From Hyphomicrobium sp. LHD-15 (GTDB taxonomy: Bacteria; Pseudomonadota; Alphaproteobacteria; Rhizobiales; Hyphomicrobiaceae): DNA of 64,000 nt. The notes below the pieces were generated by a model. The model saw only the letters and a list, made by a program, of their open reading frames with translations, searched no databases and was not told where the DNA came from. Shown piece by piece: positions 8,816 to 17,366 of the stretch; within the stretch, counting starts at the first letter, position 1; every line of letters begins with the position of its first letter. Location: the NCBI RefSeq assembly GCF_031157355.1, contig NZ_JAVIFT010000002.1:1-64000 (forward strand), in the 5' to 3' direction. Made by a program: the position numbers and the translations under genes.

Positions 8816-9874
8816 ATGACGTTTTCACGACCCCATCTTCGTACGGCCGCACGCGCGCTCTCCGCGCCGATCCTCGCGCTGGCCGCACTTGCCGCCTACG
8901 GCACCGACGTGCGCGCCGAGGAAGAGGTGAACATCTATTCCTATCGCGAGCCGGGACTGATCGAACCGGTCCTCAAGGAATTCACGAAAGAGACCGGCAT
9001 CAAGGCCAACGTCGTCTTCTCCAAAGATGGTCTCATCGAGCGCATGACCGCCGAGGGCCGCAACAGCCCGGCCGATGTCCTGCTCGTCAACGAGTCGGGC
9101 CTGCTGTTCAAAGCCAAGGAAGCGGGCGTCACGCAGCCACTCGACTCGAAGGTCATCTCAGAGAAGGTCGATGCAAAGCTGCGCGATCCCGAACGCCATT
9201 GGTTCGCCGTCACACAGCGCGCCCGCGTCGTCTATGCCTCGAAGGACCGCGTGAAGCAGGACGCGATCAGCTACGAAGAGCTTGCGGACCCGAAGTGGAA
9301 GGGCAAGATCTGCACGCGTTCCGGACAGCACACCTACAACATTGCGCTGATCGCTTCGATCATCGCGCACGACGGCGAGGAGAAGGCCGAAGCCTGGCTC
9401 ACGGGCGTGCGTGACAACCTCGCGCGGAAGCCCGCAGGCGGCGACCGCGAGGGCGTACGCGACGTACAGGCTGGCCTGTGCGATCTCGCGATCGGCAACA
9501 CCTATTACATGGTGGCGATGCTGAAGAACCCGGAGCAGAAGGCCTGGGCGGACTCGGTCAAGATCCTGTTCCCGAATGCCGCCGATCGCGGCACGCACGT
9601 CAACATCTCGGGCGCCGCGCTGGCCGCCAACGCGCCGCACAAGGACAACGCCGCCAAGCTTCTCGAATTCCTGGTTTCGCACAATGCGCAGGAACTCTAC
9701 GCCGAGCAGACCGGCGAGTACCCGGTGGTCGCGGACGCGCACGCGTCGGATCTCGTGAAGAGCTGGGGTGAACTCAAGGCCGATCCGATCGCGCTTTCCG
9801 AGTTGGCGAAGCTGCGCAAGAAGGCATCCGAGCTGGTCGACAAGGTCCGCTTCGACGCCGGCCCGAGCTCCTGA
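8816..9874 (+). CDS. fbpA: Periplasmic Fe3+-binding protein of an iron ABC transporter (FbpA/FutA type)
   Basis: A 352-residue extracellular solute-binding protein. The signal peptide ends near DVRAEE, and the mature part begins with the family hallmark EVNIYSYREPGLIEPVL. The paired tyrosines of the Fe3+ site appear in IGNTYYMVAML, and a further conserved region reads ARVVYASKDRV. It lies directly upstream of a double-domain permease of the same system, and a candidate Irr box lies in its leader. Ferric iron is the best-supported substrate; ferric-chelate variants exist. Confidence 0.92.
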   Translation: MTFSRPHLRTAARALSAPILALAALAAYGTDVRAEEEVNIYSYREPGLIEPVLKEFTKETGIKANVVFSKDGLIERMTAEGRNSPADVLLVNESGLLFKAKEAGVTQPLDSKVISEKVDAKLRDPERHWFAVTQRARVVYASKDRVKQDAISYEELADPKWKGKICTRSGQHTYNIALIASIIAHDGEEKAEAWLTGVRDNLARKPAGGDREGVRDVQAGLCDLAIGNTYYMVAMLKNPEQKAWADSVKILFPNAADRGTHVNISGAALAANAPHKDNAAKLLEFLVSHNAQELYAEQTGEYPVVADAHASDLVKSWGELKADPIALSELAKLRKKASELVDKVRFDAGPSS

Positions 9875-9900
9875 CGTCTGACACTTCGTTTGATCGTGCC

Positions 9901-9935
9901 GCGCGGGAGCTGCCTTTTCAGGGTCGCTCCCGCGC
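9901..9935 (+). other. Intercistronic hairpin between fbpA and permease
   Basis: A perfect 10-bp stem, GCGCGGGAGC/GCTCCCGCGC, with a 15-base loop lies between the binding-protein stop and the permease start. It has no following T run. Such structures often stabilise the binding-protein part of the transcript; that role is inferred. Confidence 0.6.
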
Positions 9936-9986
9936 TCACTTTGGTAATCAGCAGGCTTCACGCCTCGCGTACGCAGGCCTTTGCCG

Positions 9987-11714
9987 ATGAGCGTCACTCC
10001 ATCTTCAGAGACCGAGCCTGGCGGCCCCCTGTCTGTCGCCCGCCGTGTCATTGAAGCGTGGCGCCTACGCTCGGCTTCGGCGCCCGGTTGGACGATGTGT
10101 GTGGGCGTGGTGCTGGCCGTAATCGCGCTGCCGGTCGCAGCGGTTCTTTATATCGCCGCGACGCCCGCCGATAACGACTGGCCGCATCTCCTGCAGTCCG
10201 TCTTGCCTCATGCGCTGCAGCAGACGCTGCTGCTCGCGTTCGGTACGGGGCTGGTCTCGTTGATCGTCGGCACGAGCACTGCGTGGCTCGTCACCATGTA
10301 TCGGTTTCCCGGGCGGAGCCTGCTCGATCGCCTGCTGGTGCTGCCGCTCGCCATTCCGACTTACATCGTCGCGTACTGCTATGCGGACCTGCTCGACTAT
10401 GCCGGGCCGGTTCAAACCGAGCTGCGCTCCCTCTTCGGGTGGGCGACGCCTCGGGACTACTGGTTTCCGCCCGTCCGCTCGCTGGGCGGCGCCGTGTTCG
10501 TGATGTCGGCGGTACTCTACCCTTATGTCTACCTTTCGGCGCGGGCGAGCTTCGTCCAGCAATCGGTCTGCGCACTGGAGGTGGCTCGCACGCTCGGGCG
10601 ATCGCCGATGGGCACGTTCTGGTCGGTTGCATTGCCGCTGTCGCGGCCGGCACTCGCGGCCGGCGTTGCACTGGTGCTGATGGAGACGTTGAGTGACCTC
10701 GGCGCCGTGCAACATCTCGGCGTCGAAACGCTTTCGGCCAGCATTTACACGACATGGCTGCAGCGCTCCAACCTCGGCGGGGCGGCGCAGATCGCTACGG
10801 TGGCGCTCGGACTCATTCTGCTGCTGCTTGCCGTCGAGCGCATCGCGCGGGGCGATGCCAAAGTCCATCATACGACCGGCCGCTACCGCGCCATTCCGTT
10901 CCAGGACATCGAGGGGTGGCGCGGCTATGTCGCCGCCGCGCTCTGCTCGCTGCCGTTCGTGGCGGGTTTCATCGTGCCGTTCCTTCGGCTCGTCGATTTT
11001 GCCATCGGACACGCGTCCGTTGCGATCGAAGGCGGTTTTCTCAGCGCGGCATGGAACAGCGTATTCCTCGCGACCACCGCCGCCGCAGCGACCGTCGCGC
11101 TCGGTCTTTTGATCAGCTATGCGCCACGCGTCGCCAGAAATCGCTTCACACGGTTTGCGGCTCGCTCAGCGGGACTGGGCTATGCGCTGCCTGGAACGGT
11201 GCTCGCGATCGGCGTGCTGATGCCGGTGGCCGCACTCGACAACGGCATCGACGCCCTGTTCCGGAGCACCTTCGGCATCTCGACCGGCCTCATTCTATCC
11301 GGCACGGTCGCGGCGCTGGTTTATGCCTATGTCATAAGATTTCTCGCGGTCTCGCTTGGCGGCATCGAGGCCGGTCTCGAACGCATTTCGCCCAATCTCG
11401 ATGCGGCGGCTCGCGCGCTCGGCGAAACCGCAACCACGGCGCTGTGGCGGATCCATCTTCCGCTGCTGGTGCCCGCGCTTGGCGCCGCAGGGCTTCTGGT
11501 ATTCGTCGACGCTTTGAAGGAGCTGCCGGCCACGTTGCTCTTGCGACCCTTCAACTTCGAGACTCTGGCGACGCACGTCTATGCGTTTGCAGCGCTCGAG
11601 CAGATCGAGAGCGGCGCGCTCGGCGCGTTGACGATCGTGATGGCCGGGCTCGTGCCGCTCGTCGTGCTTCACCATGCGATCGCGGGCGGACGCGCCGGGC
11701 GCAGCGGGTCTTGA
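9987..11714 (+). CDS. fbpB: Fe3+ ABC transporter permease, two fused permease domains (FbpB type)
   Basis: A 575-residue inner-membrane protein with about 12 transmembrane segments in two homologous halves. Each half carries an EAA-type loop: ARTLGRSPMGTFWSVALPL near residue 205 and ARALGETATTALWRIHLPL near residue 480. This duplicated layout is typical of FbpB/AfuB iron permeases. The ATG at 9987 is chosen over a TTG six bases upstream. The ATPase gene that must complete the transporter is not adjacent, because the unit ends at a strong terminator 35 bases after the stop codon. Confidence 0.92.
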   Translation: MSVTPSSETEPGGPLSVARRVIEAWRLRSASAPGWTMCVGVVLAVIALPVAAVLYIAATPADNDWPHLLQSVLPHALQQTLLLAFGTGLVSLIVGTSTAWLVTMYRFPGRSLLDRLLVLPLAIPTYIVAYCYADLLDYAGPVQTELRSLFGWATPRDYWFPPVRSLGGAVFVMSAVLYPYVYLSARASFVQQSVCALEVARTLGRSPMGTFWSVALPLSRPALAAGVALVLMETLSDLGAVQHLGVETLSASIYTTWLQRSNLGGAAQIATVALGLILLLLAVERIARGDAKVHHTTGRYRAIPFQDIEGWRGYVAAALCSLPFVAGFIVPFLRLVDFAIGHASVAIEGGFLSAAWNSVFLATTAAAATVALGLLISYAPRVARNRFTRFAARSAGLGYALPGTVLAIGVLMPVAALDNGIDALFRSTFGISTGLILSGTVAALVYAYVIRFLAVSLGGIEAGLERISPNLDAAARALGETATTALWRIHLPLLVPALGAAGLLVFVDALKELPATLLLRPFNFETLATHVYAFAALEQIESGALGALTIVMAGLVPLVVLHHAIAGGRAGRSGS

Positions 11715-11749
11715 TCTTGCCACGCGCGCATTCGGCTCATCGAAACGCG

Positions 11750-11787
11750 ACGACCCCGGAACGCGCTGTTCCGGGGTCGTTTTGTTT
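11750..11787 (+). terminator. Rho-independent terminator after fbpB
   Basis: A perfect 13-bp stem (ACGACCCCGGAAC/GTTCCGGGGTCGT) with a 5-base loop is followed by TTTGTTT. It stands between the fbpB stop and the convergent YceI gene and could serve both strands. Confidence 0.9.
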
Positions 11788-11822
11788 GGCCGGTCTTTCT
11801 GTGAAGAACCGAAGCCGAGCCG

Positions 11823-12398
11823 TTACTGCTTGACGCCTTCGACTTCGAGCGCGAGTTCGACTTCCTTAGAGGCCGGACCGAGGTTGAAGTTGATGCCGTA
11901 GTCGGCGAGCGTAATCTTGGTGGTGCCGGTAAAGCCCACGCGCGTGCCGCCCCAGGGATCGGCGCCGCCGCCGACATAGGCCGCGTCGATCTTGACCTCC
12001 TTGGTTACGCCGCGAAGCGTCAGATCGCCCGTGATCGTCGCCTTGCCGTCGCCTGCGGGAGTTACGGACTTGCTGACGAAGGTGGCCTTCGGGAACTTCG
12101 TGACATCGAGGAAGTCGGCACCGCGCAGATGCTTGTCGCGCTCGGCGTGGTTGGAGTTCACGCTGTTGGTGTCGATCTCGACGTTCACCTTCGAGGCATC
12201 GGGTGCCTTATCGTCATAGCTGAAGGTGCCGGAGAACTGGTCGAAGCGCCCGGCGAGCCAGCTGAAGCCCAAATGCTGGATGCGGAAATTGATCGAAGCG
12301 TGTGCGCCCTTGGTGTCGATCGCGTAGTCCGCCGCCGAAGCCGCTCCCGGCAACACGAGCGCTGCCATCAGAGCGAGCGAAGTCAAACGAAGTGTCAT
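11823..12398 (-). CDS. YceI-family periplasmic lipid-binding protein
   Basis: A 191-residue protein with a signal peptide ([18 protein letters not shown]) followed by the YceI lipocalin-like barrel. Hallmarks are [20 protein letters not shown] near the N-terminus, [20 protein letters not shown], and the later [14 protein letters not shown]. Family members bind isoprenoid or quinone-like lipids in the periplasm. It is 30 bases from the upstream cytochrome b561 gene, and the YceI/cytochrome b561 pairing is common, which points to quinone- or redox-linked work. Confidence 0.92.
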   Translation of the reverse strand: MTLRLTSLALMAALVLPGAASAADYAIDTKGAHASINFRIQHLGFSWLAGRFDQFSGTFSYDDKAPDASKVNVEIDTNSVNSNHAERDKHLRGADFLDVTKFPKATFVSKSVTPAGDGKATITGDLTLRGVTKEVKIDAAYVGGGADPWGGTRVGFTGTTKITLADYGINFNLGPASKEVELALEVEGVKQ

Positions 12399-12428
12399 TG
12401 ACGTATTCCTTTCGAGGTGAATGAAAAC

Positions 12429-12980
12429 TCAAGTCTTGGGCGGACCGGACCACATGCGGGTCAGCGTGGAATCGCGGTCGACAAAGTGATGCTTCAAAGC
12501 GGCGACGGCATGGACGACGGCGAACGCGATCACGACGTAAGCGAGATACGTGTGAACCACACCAGCCGGATCTTCGAGCCCCTTGTTTTCTCCAGGCGAG
12601 GGCACGCTGAACCATCCGAAGACATCGACGGCCCGTCCGTCTGCTGTCGAAATCAGATAACCGCTCACGATCAGCGCGAAGATCAGAACATAGAAGCCGG
12701 CGTGAGCGATGTGGGAGGACACCCGCTCGAACGGCGTGAAGTGGGCGTCGGACGGCTTCACGTTCGCTACGCGCCAAACGAAACGGGCGGCGAGTGCGAT
12801 CAGCAGCAAAATGCCGATGGCTTTGTGAACGTAGGGCGCCGAATGGTAGTAGGGGCTGTAATAGTCGAGATCGACCATCCAGAGGCCGAGTCCGAACGTG
12901 CCGAATATGGCGAGCGCCATCAGCCAATGAAACAGACGGCTTACGACGCCATAGCCCGCCGTTGTATTTCGGATCAGCAT
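12429..12980 (-). CDS. Cytochrome b561
   Basis: A 183-residue membrane protein with four predicted helices. Conserved histidines that can bind two b-type haems occur in the four helices (SRLFHWLMALAIFG, YVHKAIGILLLI, SSHIAHAGFYVLIF, VVHTYLAYVVIAFAVVHAV). The C-terminus (DRDSTLTRMW) is typical of bacterial YodB/CybB-like proteins. It passes electrons across or along the inner membrane, probably with quinol. It is the first gene of a two-gene unit with YceI. Confidence 0.9.
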   Translation of the reverse strand: MLIRNTTAGYGVVSRLFHWLMALAIFGTFGLGLWMVDLDYYSPYYHSAPYVHKAIGILLLIALAARFVWRVANVKPSDAHFTPFERVSSHIAHAGFYVLIFALIVSGYLISTADGRAVDVFGWFSVPSPGENKGLEDPAGVVHTYLAYVVIAFAVVHAVAALKHHFVDRDSTLTRMWSGPPKT

Positions 12981-13110
12981 ACGAAACGTTCCCCTCCGGA
13001 CACCCTCACCGCGTAGATAAAGAGCCGACGCGTCAATTCAATGGATGGGGAGACGTGCATGCGTGCTCAGCGGGAAACAATCCGTTGCTCGGCGGGCAAC
13101 GATCGAGGCC

Positions 13111-13148
13111 AAACGAAAACGGCCGCGAGCGCTATGCTCGCGGCCGTT
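13111..13148 (-). terminator. Terminator downstream of His-rich protein gene
   Basis: On the minus strand a perfect 13-bp stem (arms 13118-13130 and 13136-13148, loop of 5) is followed by TTCGTTT. It lies 24 bases after the stop codon of the His-rich gene. Confidence 0.85.
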
Positions 13149-13171
13149 ACTACCTACGTAAAAATAAATCA

Positions 13172-13489
13172 CTAGAAACCGAAATAGAGCCGGACGCCCG
13201 GGCGGCGGTAATAGCGAGGATAATAATAATCCCCGTAGCCGCCGTAGTAGTACGGCCGATAGAAATGCCGATGGTGCCGGTGGCGGTGCCAATGGCGATG
13301 ATGGCGATGACCGCGCCAATGGCGATGGCGATGACGGCGGCCGACTTCTTCGACGGCGCTATCCACGTTGGCAGCTTGCTTGACCACTCCAGCAGCAGCG
13401 TTTCCGGCAGGCATGGCCTGGGCAGGCGCGGTTGCGGAGAAAACGACCGCACCGACGCCGAGCAAGGCCATGGCGATCAGTTTGCGCAT
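13172..13489 (-). CDS. Small secreted His/Arg/Tyr-rich protein
   Basis: A 105-residue protein. A signal peptide (LIAMALLGVGAVVFSATAPAQA) is followed by a short Ala/Val segment, then an extreme His/Arg/Trp block at about residues 51-75 (for example RHRHWRGHRHHRHWHRH), and a Tyr/Gly/Arg block (YYYGGYGDYYYPRYYRR) ending in RLYFGF. Proteins of this build are frequent in Hyphomicrobiales and are unnamed. Metal binding by the His block is plausible but unproven. The gene has its own terminator. Confidence 0.8.
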   Translation of the reverse strand: MRKLIAMALLGVGAVVFSATAPAQAMPAGNAAAGVVKQAANVDSAVEEVGRRHRHRHWRGHRHHRHWHRHRHHRHFYRPYYYGGYGDYYYPRYYRRPGVRLYFGF

Positions 13490-13825
13490 GGCAATTTTTT
13501 CCTTTCTGCAGTTGATCCCCAGCTACTTGCGGATCTCGAATTCACTAGGACACATCAAATACGCTCGTAGTTTGACAACACGCAACGATCCGACGACGTC
13601 CTATTGAACTCGCGTTCCGCATAACAGCACCGGCCCTTGACCGTGCCGGCCCCCTGCAGGCGTGAGTGCAGGATTATTGGCGACAATCTCCAGCCTATAT
13701 GCCACTTAGTTTAGCCGCCGCTGCTCTTTATGCTTCTTGCTTCGCATCACGATGCAAAAAGGCAATGGCGACCTGCCTATGATGTAGAAATCTTTCGCCA
13801 GAGATCAATTCGTCCCGTGCTCACT
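13490..13825. other. Intergenic region with divergent promoters
   Basis: About 335 bases between the divergent His-rich and acyltransferase genes. I see no gene. It should contain both promoters; no site could be assigned with confidence. Confidence 0.35.
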
Positions 13826-15820
13826 ATGACGTGTCCGCGTACGAATATTCATCCCGCAGTGCCGTTGAGCTACCTTCCGCACGTGGACGGATTACGTGCA
13901 CTGGCGGTTGTGCTCGTCGTCATTTTTCACGCCTGGCCCGCTGCGGTGCCCGGCGGGTTCATCGGCGTCGACGTCTTTTTCGTCATCTCGGGTTTCATCA
14001 TCACGCGCCAGCTCGCAGCGGAATTCGAGAGCGGGAGCTTTTCCTACTGGGCGTTTCTCGGCCGAAGAATTCGCAGGCTCGTGCCCGCGGCCTTCGTGTG
14101 CTGCCTGTTGGCCACGGTGGTTGCGTCCAAGCTGCTGATGCCGGAAGCGCTCACGGATTTTTCAGAGAGCCTGGCCGCCGTTTGGACGATGACGGCCAAC
14201 ATCTACTTCTATCTCAACACCGGCTACTTCGATGGCGCTTCCGCAGAAGCGCCGCTGCTGCACATGTGGTCTCTCGCCGTCGAGGACCAGTTCTATCTGA
14301 CCTGGCCGCTTCTGCTCGCGTTGCTGTTCAGCCGACTTGCGACGCGCCGCCGGATCGTGGTGGCCGTGCTCGTGCTTGCCGCGCTCTCACTCGTTCATTC
14401 GGACTTCAGCGCCTCGCGTAATCCGAGCCTGGCGTTCTACCTGCCGCTCTCGCGCGCGTTCGAACTCCTGGCTGGATGCGCACTCGCGCTGGCGCTTCCG
14501 TTCCTGTCGCTGCCGAAGCGCTCGCTGGCGCCGCTCTCCTTGCTGGGGTTCGCCCTCGTTCTCGGCTCGGCTTTTGTCATCAACGCCGAAACGAAGTTTC
14601 CGGGCCTTACGGTCGTGCCGACCGTAGTCGGAACCGTTCTTCTGATAGGCACCGGCTTGTTCGGATCGACGCTCGTGACGCGGCTGTTGTCGCTCACGCC
14701 TTCCGTGCTCGTCGGCAAGATGAGCTATTCGATTTATCTCTATCACTGGCCCGTGCTCGCATTCGCCACGTATTGGCTGGGCCGTACGCCGGATGCCGCC
14801 GAAGCCGCGTATCTGGTCGCGTTGAGCCTGGCTTTGGCCGTCCTCTCCTGGCTGCTGGTCGAGCAGTGGGCGACGCGACGACTCCAACTCGCCGCACTGC
14901 CTGCAGGTACCCTGATGCGCTTGACGGTGGCGGGATCGATTCCGTTCTGCCTGTTCGCCGGCGCCATTGCAGCAACACGCGGCTGGCCACAGCGCCTCGA
15001 TGCCCCCGCCTACGCGGTCTACAAGGCCGCCTCTTCCGGCAACCCGTTGCGCCCGAGCTGCGACGGCTATGATCTCGCCTTCCGCAACAACGGCACCTGC
15101 ACATTCGGACGACCGCTCGCCGGACGCTCGTCCTACGACATCGCCATTTTCGGAGATTCCAACGCCGATCAGTTCGTGCCGATGATCGCCAAGCTTTCGC
15201 AGTCCGCCGGCCTTTCCGGGCGGCAGATCACGCAGAGTTCGTGCGGGCCGCTGATCGGTGCGTCCCGAGGCGGGGCGGCCTATCTCGAAGAGCAATGCGC
15301 GCGCTATCAGGAAACCATCATCAAGTTTCTCGATCGCAATCCCGATCTCAAGATCGCCGTGCTGTCGTCGGTCTGGAGCAACTACTGGACGGCGACACCC
15401 AACCGCATCTCGACTGACGCGGAGCCGCCGTCGTTCGGGCACTTTGCGTCCCGGACGATCGAGCTATTCCGCAAGCGCGGCATCAAAGTTCTGGTGATCG
15501 GGCAAATTCCGCACTTCACGACGTTCTCGCTGCGTTGCCTCGCGGACGCCCATCGAAAAGACACCGAAGACCGCGACTGCGCGCTCCCGCGTGATGAGGG
15601 AATTACGCCGGACATCATCGGCGCCCAGGCCATTCTCGAAGCGATCGACCGCGACGACGCGGGCGTCAGTTTCCTCAGCATGCTCGATCTGTTGTGCACG
15701 ACGGCCAACTGCAGCGCCTTCAAGGACGATGTGCTGCTTTACCGTGACCGCGGTCATTTGAATGCATTGGGCGCGGAGTATCTGGCGCGCTTTGCGTCGC
15801 TGCCGCGGCTGGATCGTTGA
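13826..15820 (+). CDS. OafA/YrhL-type membrane acyltransferase with C-terminal SGNH domain
   Basis: A 664-residue protein from the ATG at 13826 (the frame extends 32 codons further up). Residues about 10-370 are an acyltransferase-3 domain with about ten membrane helices. It contains the family motifs YLPHVDGLRALAVVLVV, FIGVDVFFVISGFIITRQL and HMWSLAVEDQFYLTWP. The C-terminal part is a periplasmic SGNH domain with IAIFGDSNADQ (nucleophile Ser) and DRGHLNALGAEYL (catalytic Asp/His). Such proteins O-acetylate cell-surface polysaccharide or lipopolysaccharide. No polysaccharide cluster surrounds it, so the acceptor is unknown. Confidence 0.93.
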   Translation: MTCPRTNIHPAVPLSYLPHVDGLRALAVVLVVIFHAWPAAVPGGFIGVDVFFVISGFIITRQLAAEFESGSFSYWAFLGRRIRRLVPAAFVCCLLATVVASKLLMPEALTDFSESLAAVWTMTANIYFYLNTGYFDGASAEAPLLHMWSLAVEDQFYLTWPLLLALLFSRLATRRRIVVAVLVLAALSLVHSDFSASRNPSLAFYLPLSRAFELLAGCALALALPFLSLPKRSLAPLSLLGFALVLGSAFVINAETKFPGLTVVPTVVGTVLLIGTGLFGSTLVTRLLSLTPSVLVGKMSYSIYLYHWPVLAFATYWLGRTPDAAEAAYLVALSLALAVLSWLLVEQWATRRLQLAALPAGTLMRLTVAGSIPFCLFAGAIAATRGWPQRLDAPAYAVYKAASSGNPLRPSCDGYDLAFRNNGTCTFGRPLAGRSSYDIAIFGDSNADQFVPMIAKLSQSAGLSGRQITQSSCGPLIGASRGGAAYLEEQCARYQETIIKFLDRNPDLKIAVLSSVWSNYWTATPNRISTDAEPPSFGHFASRTIELFRKRGIKVLVIGQIPHFTTFSLRCLADAHRKDTEDRDCALPRDEGITPDIIGAQAILEAIDRDDAGVSFLSMLDLLCTTANCSAFKDDVLLYRDRGHLNALGAEYLARFASLPRLDR

Positions 15821-15822
15821 GG

Positions 15823-15862
15823 TTCATGCGGCGGCGAGGCGTACGCATCGCCGCCACATGAA
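15823..15862. terminator. Hairpin between convergent genes (probable bidirectional terminator)
   Basis: A long imperfect inverted repeat (outer arms TTCATG/CATGAA, inner arms GGCGGCGA/TCGCCGCC) fills the 46 bases between the acyltransferase stop and the methyltransferase stop. It lacks a clean T run. Confidence 0.6.
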
Positions 15863-15866
15863 TTTG

Positions 15867-16676
15867 CTAGGCGGCAGCCGCCTGCGGCTTCTTCAGCTCG
15901 ACGATCAGGTTGTCGTCGAACAGAGACATCCAGTTCATCCAGTGGAACTCGTAGCCGACGCTCTCGGCCAAAGCCTTGAGTGAGCGCGGCGTGAAATAGT
16001 TGACATGATCCGGGAAGCGGAAGCCGCACCACTCGGAGCCGCGGATGAAACGGTTCGCCGAGTTGTAGTTCGGCGAGCGCAACAGGATCTTGCCGCCGGG
16101 CTTCAGGCGCTTGAAGGCGCGCTCAAGGATGAGGCGCGGCTGCGCTTCGTGCTCGAGGTAGCTGCGCATCAGGATGCTGTCGAAGAAGTTGTCCTCGAAG
16201 CGCTCGATGCCGTCGGTCGCCGGCTCGTGATAGACGGCGCCGCCTCGTCCTTCGAAAATCGGTTGCGCCCGCTTGCTCAGGGCCTCGCTGATCTCGATGC
16301 CGTAGGGCGTCGGGCCTTCCGGAATGCGCGTCGATGGCCCACAGCCGATTTCAAGCACGCGGCCTGTGGCGGGCACAGCGCGCGTGTGGCGGGCACGGTC
16401 GACAAGTTTTCCGAACTTCAGGCGAAAGCGGGTCAGCGCGTCGAAACGCGCAAGCTTGTTCTTCTTACGCCGCTGCTTCTCCTCGGCGGCCTGCTTTTCC
16501 CACGCGAGGTTGACGGAGAGATCTTCATAGTCCGGCACGCGGCCCAGATAGACGAACCCGCAGGAATTGCAGGCGACAACCGGCCAGGGGCTACGGGTGT
16601 ATTTGTCGACGACGGTCGCACCAGTCTTGCTACAGACCTCGCACACCGGCCGCTCATGCGACCTCACTTCGGACAT
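15867..16676 (-). CDS. Class I SAM-dependent methyltransferase with N-terminal zinc-ribbon cysteines
   Basis: A 269-residue protein. The ATG at 16676 has a strong GGGAGGA ribosome-binding site. The N-terminus carries two CxxC pairs (CEVCSKTG and CNSCGF), suggesting a small zinc ribbon. The central part is a Rossmann methyltransferase with motif I VLEIGCGPSTR and a later FDSILMRSYLEH and RLKPGGKILLRSP. This arrangement resembles methyltransferase domain 13/C-methyltransferase-like proteins that act on sugars or small molecules. The substrate is unknown. It converges on the acyltransferase gene, which may be a hint at surface-sugar modification. Confidence 0.85.
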   Translation of the reverse strand: MSEVRSHERPVCEVCSKTGATVVDKYTRSPWPVVACNSCGFVYLGRVPDYEDLSVNLAWEKQAAEEKQRRKKNKLARFDALTRFRLKFGKLVDRARHTRAVPATGRVLEIGCGPSTRIPEGPTPYGIEISEALSKRAQPIFEGRGGAVYHEPATDGIERFEDNFFDSILMRSYLEHEAQPRLILERAFKRLKPGGKILLRSPNYNSANRFIRGSEWCGFRFPDHVNYFTPRSLKALAESVGYEFHWMNWMSLFDDNLIVELKKPQAAAA

Positions 16677-16956
16677 GCGTCCTCCCTCGAAAGAGCGCGC
16701 ACCGCCCCTTACCGCGGCACACGGCTCTAATGCTCCTGATCGGGCTGAACCTATCGAGGCTCCGGGCTGGCGGCAAGGAGGGGGCTTGGGCAAGAAAGTC
16801 GCGCTCGCGGGTAGGCCGATCCCAAAAAGCGGGTAAGCCGAGGGCCTATGATGAGGCCGATGATTCACGCTCCGGGCTTTTCCTGCGCTGCCGATTCACG
16901 CCGCGTCCGATAGGGGCCGCGACGATCGGAGCGCGGGGGTCCGAAACGATCATGGC

Positions 16957-17187
16957 CTAGCCCAACGGGCCACTTCTGAGAGCGGCGATCTCGGCATTCA
17001 GCGCATCGCGCAGAAACGTCATGGCGGCCGTGCGCAGGCCATCTTCATCCATCGTTCCCTTAACGGGAATTTCGACGGTGGCTTCCAGCCACTGCCTGGA
17101 TGCAGACGGATCAGGCTCGTCGCCAATCACCAAATGAACAAGCATGGCACGGCCAACGCCATGCATTTCGAATTGATGCAGCTTCAC
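16957..17187 (-). CDS. Small hypothetical protein (76 aa)
   Basis: Among possible starts the GTG at 17187 is best, because GGAGGG sits about eight bases upstream. The product begins VKLHQFEMHGVGRAMLVH and continues with an alpha/beta pattern (QWLEATVEIPVKG, AAMTFLRDALNAEIAAL). No family is recognised. The frame continues upstream to an ATG at 17235, but that extension is Gly/Cys-rich and unlike coding sequence here. Confidence 0.6.
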   Translation of the reverse strand: MKLHQFEMHGVGRAMLVHLVIGDEPDPSASRQWLEATVEIPVKGTMDEDGLRTAAMTFLRDALNAEIAALRSGPLG

Positions 17188-17338
17188 AGCCCACCCTCCG
17201 ACAGCCCCGCATGGTCCTTCGCACACGCCCGTCATATGGCGAGGATTGGGCTAACTTGAGGCAAAGCAAAACTTGGCCGCAAATGCGCGGAAGGGGCGAA
17301 CCGACGGTCCGCCCCCTCCTCATTCCTTTACCCTACAA

Positions 17339-17357
17339 CGCTCAAACGATTTGAGCG
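17339..17357 (-). terminator. Perfect inverted repeat after pccB
   Basis: CGCTCAAA and TTTGAGCG flank a 3-base loop, 10 bases beyond the pccB stop codon. A second GC-rich hairpin follows at about 17290-17314. Neither has a clear T run, so this is a possible terminator or mRNA-end structure. Confidence 0.4.
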
Positions 17358-17366
17358 GCAACGCCC

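Noticed and set aside
13270-13350. Short tandem ggcgatg/tgccgatgg-like units, first taken for a microsatellite or CRISPR-like array
   Set aside because: They are the codons of the His/Arg-rich block of the minus-strand gene at 13172-13489.
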